Notes under the pieces: model-generated | Databases searched by the model: none | Told to the model about the DNA's origin: nothing | Seen by the model: the letters and a program-made list of their open reading frames with translations, nothing else | Assembly: GCA_025355705.1 (NCBI GenBank) | Contig: JANXZD010000034.1 | Span: forward strand, 1 to 9,426 | Length of the DNA: 9,426 nucleotides | Direction: 5' to 3' | Origin: Bacteroidota bacterium | GTDB taxonomy: Bacteria > Bacteroidota > Ignavibacteria > UBA10030 > UBA8401 | In this document: in pieces, positions 1 through 5,909 of the stretch | Position numbering within the stretch: the first letter of the stretch is position 1 | Layout: each line of letters begins with the position of its first letter | Made by a program: the position numbers and the translations under genes

Positions 1-630
1 TGTAGAAAGTTTAGGACGAATTTCTACCGTCTCCGCATCAGAAAGATACGCACGTAAGATCGTCTGCATTCCAATGAACGGCATTTCTCGTTTCTCAAAT
101 TTTATAAGCGTATTTGCCAGCGATGCATCTCCCCAATACACCCCATTACTGTGAAGTTGGACAAATAGTTGAACAATTGCATCCCAAATTTTTTGTCGAT
201 TTTCTTTCCGGAAATTTCTAAAATAGAGAAATGAATCGGGCAACACCTTGTGCACCAGCACCGTTACGGTGTGCGCGATAAAATTTTCTTCGTATTGAAT
301 TCCTATCGGTGTTTCGATTGGAATGGGTTGTTCTTCGCGTACCACAAATCCCGCAGGGATTAACGTATGAATTCCTTTTAATAGAAGCTGTTCATAGTTG
401 TCGATTTCTTTTCGTGAAATATCCTCGCCGATCTCTTTGATGCCGAACGAAAATCTTCCGGTTTTCACAAAGATCACTACATGGCGAGAGATGCCTCTTT
501 TAATATTCAGCGTGTTCACACCGTACGAATGCCAATCGGAAATAGGAATGCTCCATGGAAGCTTCTCCAATTCTTTTTGAAAGATTGGGTCAACGTGAAA
601 ACGAATGGTGGGTTGTAAATACGTTGTCAT
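1..630 (-). CDS. DUF4032 / lipopolysaccharide-kinase-like protein, 3' end cut by window edge
   Basis: Open from an ATG at 630 to the left edge, giving 210 codons with no stop; the C-terminus lies outside the window. The protein reads as an atypical protein-kinase-fold enzyme. A candidate ATP-binding lysine is K65 (FGIKEI) and a candidate helix-C glutamate is E80. A catalytic-loop-like stretch LHSNGVYWGDASLANTLI (residues 159-176) carries D168 and N173, and YLSDAET (195-201) with D198 sits where a DFG-type metal-binding motif would be. The 'WGDxSLxNtL ... aYLxDAET.EirP.LS' pattern is what I recall from DUF4032 proteins, which are annotated as related to the LPS kinase (WaaP/Kdo kinase) family. 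The usual HxD histidine is replaced by tryptophan. The substrate is unknown. It lies 56 bp after dedA on the same strand and could share that transcript. No Shine-Dalgarno is visible; the start is preceded by the 12-bp palindrome GTTTTTAAAAAC (632-643). The kinase-like fold is fairly clear; the family name comes from memory of motifs. Confidence 0.7.
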   Translation of the reverse strand, partial: MTTYLQPTIRFHVDPIFQKELEKLPWSIPISDWHSYGVNTLNIKRGISRHVVIFVKTGRFSFGIKEIGEDISRKEIDNYEQLLLKGIHTLIPAGFVVREEQPIPIETPIGIQYEENFIAHTVTVLVHKVLPDSFLYFRNFRKENRQKIWDAIVQLFVQLHSNGVYWGDASLANTLIKFEKREMPFIGMQTILRAYLSDAETVEIRPKLST

Positions 631-686
631 TGTTTTTAAAAACTGCACCGTGTTGCAACAGAACGTACTTCAGGCTGAAAGGATGA

Positions 687-1313
687 TTACGATTTCTTTC
701 CGTATTTCACTTGCAGATATTTTATGATTCCAGGGAGAACAGAAAAAAAAAGGATCGCAATGATTACAAGTTCAAGATTTTTTGTGACCCACGGAAACGT
801 TTGACCAAGAAAATATCCCGCAAACGTCATGCTTAACACCCATGTTGTTCCGCCGACAACATTATAAGTGAGGAATTTTGTGTATGGCATTTCTGCAATT
901 CCCGCAACAACAGGAGCAAATGTTCTTGCAAATGGCATCCACCGCGCCGCAACTATCGTGAAGTTGCCATGTTTCTCGTAGAATTCTTTTGTCATCATCA
1001 GATATTTTCTTTTGAAGAACCGTGAATCCTCACGTGAATATAATGCGTGTCCGCTCCGCTTGCCAATAAGATATCCTACTGCATCGCCCGTGATCGCAGC
1101 AGTGACGAGGAGAATGTTTAATTCATATATATTGAATAATCCTTGTGCAGCAAAAAGTCCGGCGGTGAAAAGAAGTGAATCACCAGGGAGAAAAAATCCG
1201 ATCAGCAATCCCGTTTCTGCAAAGACAATTATGAATAAGCCGACATATCCAGCCCACGCAACAAGTGCTTGAATGTCTCTTAGTTTTTCAAAAAATTCTT
1301 TAATAAGTTCCAT
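687..1313 (-). CDS. DedA-family membrane protein (candidate undecaprenyl-phosphate transporter)
   Basis: 208 residues, normal for the DedA/SNARE-associated family. All four charged residues known to matter in the E. coli homologue YqjA have counterparts: E33 in FAETG, D45 in PGDSL (YqjA E39 and D51), R124 and R130 in RWMPFAR (YqjA R130 and R136), each at a constant offset of six. The motif block R.mPf.RtfaPvvAGia.M....F...NvvGg..W (124-158) is typical. Hydrophobic segments lie at about 17-32, 36-58, 65-85, 153-170 and 180-200. Family knowledge: some DedA proteins return undecaprenyl phosphate to the cytoplasmic leaflet, while others are tied to membrane potential or pH homeostasis. The gene begins 14 bp after the uppP stop, so co-transcription is likely. 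That neighbour favours the lipid-carrier role, by inference. The ribosome site is weak (only AGAG upstream). The family is certain; the substrate is inferred. Confidence 0.93.
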   Translation of the reverse strand: MELIKEFFEKLRDIQALVAWAGYVGLFIIVFAETGLLIGFFLPGDSLLFTAGLFAAQGLFNIYELNILLVTAAITGDAVGYLIGKRSGHALYSREDSRFFKRKYLMMTKEFYEKHGNFTIVAARWMPFARTFAPVVAGIAEMPYTKFLTYNVVGGTTWVLSMTFAGYFLGQTFPWVTKNLELVIIAILFFSVLPGIIKYLQVKYGKKS

Positions 1314-1327
1314 AGACTCTAAACCAA

Positions 1328-2179
1328 TTATAATGGCGATAAAATTCCCGCATTCAACAAATAAAGCAATCCGATACCAACCACTATTCTGTAGACAATA
1401 AATAAATAGGTTGTATGTGATTTTAAGTAGTTCAATAAAAACGCGATTGATGCATAGCCGACAATCCCTGAAACAATGGTTGCAATAAGTATATTTTCTA
1501 TTCCAATATTCGAAGAAAATAATTCATGACGCTCTTTTACTAACTCTAACATTCCCGCCGCAAATACTGATGGCAATGAGAGTAGAAATGAGAAGCGTGC
1601 CGCCGTTTCACGGTTCAATCCTGCAAACAATCCACCGGTGATCGTTGTGCCCGAACGTGATGAGCCGGGGATCAACGCAACAGCCTGTGCAAACCCAATA
1701 AGGATTGCATCCTTCCACGAAATATCATTGAGCGTTTTTTGTCTTATGTTTAACGCAGTTCTTTTTTTTACGATCGCTTCTGCAATCATCAATACCACAG
1801 CAAGAGTGATCATCGAAGCACTAATGACATACAACGAACGAAGATTTGTTTCAATGTTCTTCTTAAACAGTAACCCAAAAAAAACGATTGGTATTGTACC
1901 AAAGGCGATCACCCACCCTAATATCGCGTCGCGATTGTAAAACATCTTTCTCATTTGTATCGATTTGATGACGGAGCCGGTAATGGTGGAAATATCTTTT
2001 CTAAAATAGATAAAAACAGCGACCAGAGTTCCAAATTGAATGACTGCCGTAAACGCTGCCCCCGGATCGTTCCACCCCAACAAAGCAGGAACGATGCGTA
2101 AATGCGCCGTACTGCTTATGGGAAGAAACTCCGTGAGTCCTTGAATGATCCCGAAAATGATCGATTGAAAAATATTCAT
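1328..2179 (-). CDS. uppP: Undecaprenyl-diphosphate phosphatase UppP (BacA)
   Basis: 283 residues, within the usual range for the integral-membrane BacA/UppP phosphatases. It removes one phosphate from undecaprenyl diphosphate, the spent carrier released by peptidoglycan and O-antigen synthesis, at the outer face of the inner membrane; over-expression of such proteins gives bacitracin resistance. The first signature is IQGLTEFLPISSTAHL (12-27), where Q13 and E17 form the (E/Q)xxxE motif. The second is PGSSRSG (171-177) with R175 as the catalytic arginine. H26 is also kept. Hydrophobic segments fill the rest. The ATG start gives the family's normal N-terminus directly before the first motif. 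No strong Shine-Dalgarno is seen. It is first gene of a minus-strand run with dedA 14 bp downstream and faces away from the sugar transporter. Confidence 0.97.
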   Translation of the reverse strand: MNIFQSIIFGIIQGLTEFLPISSTAHLRIVPALLGWNDPGAAFTAVIQFGTLVAVFIYFRKDISTITGSVIKSIQMRKMFYNRDAILGWVIAFGTIPIVFFGLLFKKNIETNLRSLYVISASMITLAVVLMIAEAIVKKRTALNIRQKTLNDISWKDAILIGFAQAVALIPGSSRSGTTITGGLFAGLNRETAARFSFLLSLPSVFAAGMLELVKERHELFSSNIGIENILIATIVSGIVGYASIAFLLNYLKSHTTYLFIVYRIVVGIGLLYLLNAGILSPL

Positions 2180-2232
2180 AGTAGTTTTTATACTCTTGAG
2201 GACAATAAAAAAGAGGAGTGAGTTGTCTCTTC

Positions 2233-2258
2233 TTGTAATTTCAAAGCATAAATTACAA
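2233..2258. repeat. Inverted repeat TTGTAATTT-N8-AAATTACAA, possible operator
   Basis: Two perfect 9-bp arms (2233-2241 and 2250-2258) flank an 8-nt spacer. It lies between the divergent uppP and transporter genes, about 50 bp upstream of the transporter's TATAAT. Neither strand has a T-run after the hairpin (the T-run on the minus strand precedes it), so an intrinsic terminator is unlikely. A binding site for a dimeric regulator is possible. No known operator consensus was recognised. Confidence 0.45.
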
Positions 2259-2309
2259 AAAAATCACGTCCCTTCAAACTGAACTTATTAATTCTATTGA
2301 ATTCTTCCC

Positions 2310-2315
2310 TATAAT
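2310..2315 (+). promoter_or_regulatory. Candidate -10 box (TATAAT) for the sugar transporter
   Basis: A perfect sigma70-type -10 hexamer about 58 bp before the ATG, implying a leader of roughly 50 nt. No good -35 element lies at the proper distance (the best nearby matches are only TTAATT or TTATTA), so the promoter may need an activator or may be a chance match in AT-rich DNA. Confidence 0.4.
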
Positions 2316-2372
2316 ATTGTAACGTAGCCGAGCATCTAAACAATTTCTTTCACAAATAAATATAGAACAATA

Positions 2373-3791
2373 ATGGCTACTACTACTGCAAACAAGTCTA
2401 AATTTGGCACACTGATCACCGTATTTTTCTTTTGGGGATTTCTTGCCGCTTCGAACGGCGTATTTATCCCGTTTTGTAAAAAACATTTTGAATTGACACA
2501 ATTCCAATCTCAATTGATCGATCTAGCATTCTATCTTGCCTATTTTGTCGGTTCTCTTGCTCTCTATTTAATAGAACGATTGATCAAGATTGACATATTG
2601 AACAAGATTGGTTATAAAATGGGAATTGCATACGGTTTATTTTTTTCTGCCGCCGGAGCACTTGCAATGATTGCTGCTTTAAACACAGGAAACTATTGGC
2701 TGATTCTCAGTGCATTATTTACAATCGCACTCGGGTTTTCTCTTCAGCAGACATGTGCTCAACCATTTGTAATCGCTCTCGGTGATCCGCACACCGGTGC
2801 CCATCGCCTGAATCTCGCCGGCGGTGTCAATTCATTTGGAACAACCGTCGGTCCGTTAATCGTCAGCTATTTTCTGTTTGGAGGTATTGGTAGCAATGTC
2901 GATGTTGATATTAGTTCTGTCAATAAAATGTATATGATCTTAGCAGGATTGTTTATTGCGGTGGCTCTTTTCTTTATCTTCTCAAGTCTGCCAAAAATAA
3001 CACAGGACGAAAAGATCGAGGCTGGAATTGGTGCATTAAAATATCCGCAGCTCGTGTTTGGTATGATCGCAATCTTTGTGTATGTCGGTGTTGAAGTGAC
3101 GATCCAAAGTAATTTAGGAGCGCTCTTAAAACTTCCCGAATTCGGCGGATACCAAGAATCACAGATCGCCCATTTTATTTCTCTTTACTGGGGAAGTTTA
3201 ATGATTGGTCGTTGGACGGGTGCGATTACGGTATTTAATCTTTCAAAGATATGGAAGAACATTCTTACCGTGATCATTCCATATATTGCGTTTGCTGTTA
3301 TTCTTGGAGCAAATATTCTTGGTGGCACAGATGTCAGTGATCTCTATATTTATTCACTTGCAATTGCAGTTTTGATTGTCGGATTCTTTCTTGGTCAGGA
3401 AAAACCTGCAAAAACTTTGTTGATCTTTTCGTTGCTTGGAATTGCGGCGATGATGCTTGGTATGGTGACAACCGGAAAACTTGCCGTATTTGCTTTTATC
3501 AGCGGCGGATTGTTCTGTTCAGTCATGTGGCCTTGTATCTTTGCTCTTTCAGTTGCTGGCTTAGGAAAATATACCAGTCAAGGCTCCACATTCCTTATTA
3601 TGATGATACTTGGGGGTGCAATTATTCCTCCGTTTCAGGGTTGGTTGAGTGACACATTGAATAATATTCACATGTCATACATTATTACAATCTTCTTGTT
3701 CGCTTATCTTGCGTTCTTCTCGATGAAAGCAAAGAATGTATTAAAGGCACAAGGAATTGACTATGAAACCTCACCTGTCGTAGCTCATTAA
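2373..3791 (+). CDS. MFS sugar transporter, FHS (FucP/GluP/NagP-like) family
   Basis: 472 residues, with about twelve hydrophobic segments. Family features visible: WGFLAASNGVFIPF (21-34) in helix 1, SLQQTCAQPFVIALGDP (123-139) in helix 4, and HRLNLAGGVNSFGTTVGP (144-161). These match FucP's ..LETAANPFVTVLGP.. and ..FRLNLAQTFNSFG... In the second half, SLYWGSLMIGRW is the usual start of the C-terminal bundle. The family moves hexoses or amino sugars (fucose, glucose/galactose, GlcNAc) with protons or sodium. By eye alignment, the two acidic residues that couple protons in E. coli FucP (D46 and E135) are G29 and Q126 here, so the coupling mechanism or substrate may differ. The ATG is preceded by A-rich DNA with no Shine-Dalgarno. 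It stands alone on the plus strand and converges on spoVG. The substrate cannot be told from the sequence. Confidence 0.9.
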   Translation: MATTTANKSKFGTLITVFFFWGFLAASNGVFIPFCKKHFELTQFQSQLIDLAFYLAYFVGSLALYLIERLIKIDILNKIGYKMGIAYGLFFSAAGALAMIAALNTGNYWLILSALFTIALGFSLQQTCAQPFVIALGDPHTGAHRLNLAGGVNSFGTTVGPLIVSYFLFGGIGSNVDVDISSVNKMYMILAGLFIAVALFFIFSSLPKITQDEKIEAGIGALKYPQLVFGMIAIFVYVGVEVTIQSNLGALLKLPEFGGYQESQIAHFISLYWGSLMIGRWTGAITVFNLSKIWKNILTVIIPYIAFAVILGANILGGTDVSDLYIYSLAIAVLIVGFFLGQEKPAKTLLIFSLLGIAAMMLGMVTTGKLAVFAFISGGLFCSVMWPCIFALSVAGLGKYTSQGSTFLIMMILGGAIIPPFQGWLSDTLNNIHMSYIITIFLFAYLAFFSMKAKNVLKAQGIDYETSPVVAH

Positions 3792-3815
3792 ATAGTAATA
3801 CATATTGATAAAACA

Positions 3816-3847
3816 AAAAAACGTCCCTGTATCGCGGGACGTTTTTT
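3816..3847. terminator. Bidirectional intrinsic terminator between the transporter and spoVG
   Basis: Arms AAAAAACGTCCC (3816-3827) and GGGACGTTTTTT (3836-3847) form a perfect 12-bp stem with an 8-nt loop. The GC-rich part is seven pairs and is flanked by A-runs on the left and T-runs on the right, so it works in both directions. It lies 24 bp after the transporter stop and 23 bp after the spoVG stop, exactly between the convergent genes. Confidence 0.93.
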
Positions 3848-3870
3848 GTTTTTCTCGTTTTTAATCGAGA

Positions 3871-4128
3871 CTAGTGCCCGGCAATTTTTGAATATTCATC
3901 TAATGCCATCGAGGTCATTTGTTCTTTCATTTCTTTGGATAGGACTACTTTATCCCAGTATTTAGATTTGTCGTTCTTGTCTTGTTCGGAAGGGACGGCA
4001 GCAAAAAGTCCATTCTTTCCATCTGCGATCTTGAAACCTTTGATCACAATTCCCTCAGATGTTTCAAGATCGAAGAATGCTTTTAAGTTGTTAGAACCGG
4101 AAAATTGTTTCATGTTGACGACTTTCAT
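3871..4128 (-). CDS. spoVG: SpoVG-family nucleic-acid-binding regulator
   Basis: 85 residues, close to the usual 85-100 of the family. It follows SpoVG from end to end: a short N-terminal strand (MKVVNMKQF), LKAFFDLETSEGIVIKGFKI (15-34, like SpoVG 'RAIASITLDHEFVVHDIRV'), the hallmark IADGKNGLFAAVPS (34-47), then a C-terminal helix ending ALDEYSKI. In Firmicutes SpoVG affects septation, sporulation and virulence genes and binds DNA or RNA; its role in other phyla is little known and sporulation is not implied here. The start is fixed by a perfect AGGAGG four bases before the ATG. It has its own promoter just after murQ and ends at the bidirectional terminator, so it can be transcribed alone or with the upstream operon. 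Confidence 0.9.
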   Translation of the reverse strand: MKVVNMKQFSGSNNLKAFFDLETSEGIVIKGFKIADGKNGLFAAVPSEQDKNDKSKYWDKVVLSKEMKEQMTSMALDEYSKIAGH

Positions 4129-4132
4129 ACAG

Positions 4133-4138
4133 CCTCCT
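4133..4138 (-). promoter_or_regulatory. Perfect Shine-Dalgarno (AGGAGG) of spoVG
   Basis: AGGAGG followed by CTGT and the ATG. It is the only strong ribosome site in the window and suggests that spoVG is translated more efficiently than its neighbours. Confidence 0.85.
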
Positions 4139-4182
4139 AAAAATAATTATGGAAAATATTAAATTACTCCCCTTCTGTGGTA

Positions 4183-4211
4183 AATCTAAGAATGGCGGAT
4201 TAATTTGTCAA
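4183..4211 (-). promoter_or_regulatory. Sigma70-type promoter for spoVG
   Basis: On the minus strand, a perfect -35 TTGACA (4211-4206), a 17-nt spacer and a -10 TAGATT (4188-4183, four of six matches). Transcription would start near 4176, leaving a leader of about 48 nt. It begins 4 bp after the murQ stop, so it gives spoVG expression independent of the operon. Confidence 0.7.
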
Positions 4212-4214
4212 GGA

Positions 4215-5171
4215 TTAAATAATGGAGTAATCTTTTCCCTCTATCGCCGCCCGCACAAATCCATTTGCTTTTGATAACCGTGCTGCGGCCTCCTCATAAG
4301 CCACATTGGCTTTTATCATTACCAATGCAGTCTTCACGTGTCCTTTTGCTTCGACGAGATATTTTTCCGCCGTATCATAATCCAAACCGGTGATGGTCAT
4401 GACGATCTTTTTTGATCGCTCTACTAATTTTTTGTTTGTCATCTGAAGGTCGATCATCATATTCTCATAAATCTTTCCGAGACGGATCATTGCGGTGGTG
4501 GTGATCATATTCAGGATCAATTTTTGAGCGGTACCGCTTTTCATTCGCGTAGAACCCATCACTACTTCCGGTCCCACTTCAGCACAGATTGCAACATCAA
4601 CCACATCGGCAAGATGTTTGTATTCCGGCAACTCAAGATTTTTTCGAGGATTGGTGGTAACATATAAAGTTTTTGCACCTCGTTCTTTTGCTCGTGTCAC
4701 CGCACCAATCACGTATGGCGTTCGCATACTTGCCGCAATTCCGCATACAACATCATTCGGCCCAACGTTACGAATATCCATATCGTGCGCTCCACCTTCC
4801 GGCTTATCTTCTGCTCCTTCAACGGCTCGGAACATTGCGCCTTCTCCTCCGGCGATGATTCCTTGAACCATATCGAACGGTACTCCAAACGTTGGAGGAC
4901 ATTCGCTTGCATCAACAACCCCCACACGTCCGCTTGTCCCCGCTCCGATGTAAATCAATCGTCCATTGTTTAAGAATGCTTTTACAACCAATTCAACAGC
5001 TTGTGCAATGTAGATGATTTGAGTTTCCACCGCAATGGCAATCTTTTTATCCTCATTGTTGATCATTGAGAGAATCTCAGGAATTGATCGGGAATCAATA
5101 TCCATTGAATGTGGATTTCGTTGTTCTGTAGAAAGTTTTTGTAATTGATGAAAAAGTTCTTTGGTTTCCAA
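4215..5171 (-). CDS. murQ: N-acetylmuramic acid 6-phosphate etherase MurQ
   Basis: 318 residues, slightly longer than E. coli MurQ (298). It cleaves the lactyl ether of MurNAc-6-phosphate to GlcNAc-6-phosphate and D-lactate in the cytoplasm, a step in recycling or use of cell-wall sugars. The sugar isomerase (SIS) domain carries GRLIYIGAGTSGRVGVVDASECPPTFGV (70-97). E90 (E. coli E83) and E121 in AVEGAED (E. coli E114) are the two catalytic glutamates. GSTRMKSGTAQKLILNMI is the conserved second SIS block, and the C-terminal helical part ends at a family-typical tail. The start is a TTG, supported by GAGG six bases upstream; the first ATG would lose the conserved LSTEQRNP segment. It lies 13 bp after rsmG, so it is likely in the same operon. 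No MurNAc kinase or PTS gene lies in the window. Confidence 0.96.
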   Translation of the reverse strand: METKELFHQLQKLSTEQRNPHSMDIDSRSIPEILSMINNEDKKIAIAVETQIIYIAQAVELVVKAFLNNGRLIYIGAGTSGRVGVVDASECPPTFGVPFDMVQGIIAGGEGAMFRAVEGAEDKPEGGAHDMDIRNVGPNDVVCGIAASMRTPYVIGAVTRAKERGAKTLYVTTNPRKNLELPEYKHLADVVDVAICAEVGPEVVMGSTRMKSGTAQKLILNMITTTAMIRLGKIYENMMIDLQMTNKKLVERSKKIVMTITGLDYDTAEKYLVEAKGHVKTALVMIKANVAYEEAAARLSKANGFVRAAIEGKDYSII

Positions 5172-5177
5172 TGTTCG

Positions 5178-5181
5178 CCTC
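5178..5181 (-). promoter_or_regulatory. Ribosome site (GAGG) that supports the TTG start of murQ
   Basis: TGAGGCGAACA precedes TTG, with six bases between GAGG and the start. It decides in favour of the TTG at 5171 over the internal ATG 22 codons later. Confidence 0.6.
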
Positions 5182-5184
5182 AGA

Positions 5185-5892
5185 TTATTTTAGGGTTGCA
5201 ATAATAAGTTGTTTATCAAGATTATCAAATTCTTCGCTGCCGGAAAATATCAGTGGAATACTTTGAAATCCGATTGAATGAAATTTATTTTTTGCTGTTT
5301 TTTCTTCTCCTCCAATTTCTGCCCCCTTGAAGGTGATTAATGAAGGTGTTAATATTGAAAGTCTTTCTCCTACAATGTTTTCACCTTTGATTTGTTTGAG
5401 AAAAGGGGTTCCCCATTCAACTAAGTTTGACAAGTTGCTTACAGAACGCATAACAACAGCATCAAAGGAATGATGAAAAGGAGTCTTTTGATTCAATTCT
5501 TCAGCTCTTCCCCAGAGAGGTTTTACATTTTTTAATTGTAATGATTCTGTCATTGATTGAACACAAGCAATCTTTTTTTGAGTGGAATCTAGAAGAGTAA
5601 ACGTACAATCGGGGAGCAAAATACTGAGAGGAATTCCAGGGAATCCACCCCCTGTGCCGAGATCCAGAATTTTCATTCCCGATCTGAAGTCAATTTTGAA
5701 TGACATTGAAAGAGATAAAGCAATATGTCCTTTCCAGACATTCTCTTCATCCTTCCTTGAGATCAAATTGATTTTCTTGTTCCAGTCTAAAAGCAGTGTT
5801 TTAAATGAATAAAGACAGCGGATTTGTATATCCGTTATATAAATATTATTTTTCCTACACAGTGTATATAACCAAAGTTCTTCGTCGTTCAT
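5185..5892 (-). CDS. rsmG: 16S rRNA (guanine-527-N7) methyltransferase RsmG (GidB)
   Basis: 235 residues, normal for the family (about 205-240). It transfers a methyl group from S-adenosylmethionine to N7 of G527 in 16S rRNA; its loss commonly gives low-level streptomycin resistance. The Rossmann methyltransferase core shows motif I LDLGTGGGFPGIPL (76-89), an acidic ribose-binding strand TLLDSTQKK (99-107), GRAEEL (128-133), and DAVVMRSVSNLSNLVEW (144-160), which matches the usual D.vv.RAv..L..L.e.. block. The N-terminal WNKKINLIS (37-45) is also typical. The ATG comes directly after a parS palindrome, with no Shine-Dalgarno between mnmG and this gene. It is third in the mnmE-mnmG-rsmG run. 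Confidence 0.96.
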   Translation of the reverse strand: MNDEELWLYTLCRKNNIYITDIQIRCLYSFKTLLLDWNKKINLISRKDEENVWKGHIALSLSMSFKIDFRSGMKILDLGTGGGFPGIPLSILLPDCTFTLLDSTQKKIACVQSMTESLQLKNVKPLWGRAEELNQKTPFHHSFDAVVMRSVSNLSNLVEWGTPFLKQIKGENIVGERLSILTPSLITFKGAEIGGEEKTAKNKFHSIGFQSIPLIFSGSEEFDNLDKQLIIATLK

Positions 5893-5908
5893 TGTTTCAC
5901 GTGAAACG
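5893..5908. promoter_or_regulatory. parS centromere site (15 of 16 match)
   Basis: TGTTTCACGTGAAACG. The 14-bp core GTTTCACGTGAAAC is a perfect palindrome; only the last outer base differs from the 16-bp consensus TGTTTCACGTGAAACA bound by ParB/Spo0J. It takes up 16 of the 17 bases between the mnmG stop and the rsmG ATG. Confidence 0.9.
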
Positions 5909-5909
5909 C

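Larger units (their letters stand above)
2180..2372. other. Divergent intergenic region between uppP and the sugar transporter
   Basis: A 193-bp AT-rich stretch holding the 5' ends of two divergent genes. It contains a 9-bp inverted repeat (2233-2258) and a perfect TATAAT facing the transporter (2310-2315). No convincing promoter was found for uppP: a TATAAA box on the minus strand lies only about 8 nt from its ATG. No small gene is supported here. Confidence 0.7.

Noticed and set aside
1028..1043. CACGTGAA inside dedA as a third parS
   Set aside because: Only about 9 of 16 bases match the consensus; the outer arms do not fit.
1590..1612. GTTTCACGGTTCAA inside uppP as a parS
   Set aside because: The left half matches but the right arm is not its inverted repeat; coding sequence explains it.
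2233..2258. Inverted repeat read as an intrinsic terminator
   Set aside because: The stem is AT-rich and the T-run lies on the wrong side for both strands; no gene ends there.
2274..2513. 79-codon minus-strand open frame over the transporter start
   Set aside because: It lies antisense to the conserved helix-1 region of the transporter, has no recognisable motif and no ribosome site.
4332..4348. TCTTCACGTGTCCT inside murQ as a parS
   Set aside because: Only 8 of 14 core bases match, and it is within conserved coding sequence.
4618..4973. Several open frames on both strands inside murQ
   Set aside because: They are out-of-frame or antisense to the SIS domain, whose catalytic motifs are intact in the murQ frame.
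5106..5118. TGTGGATTT as a DnaA box near a possible origin
   Set aside because: A single imperfect match inside murQ, with no cluster of boxes; no origin is supported in this window.
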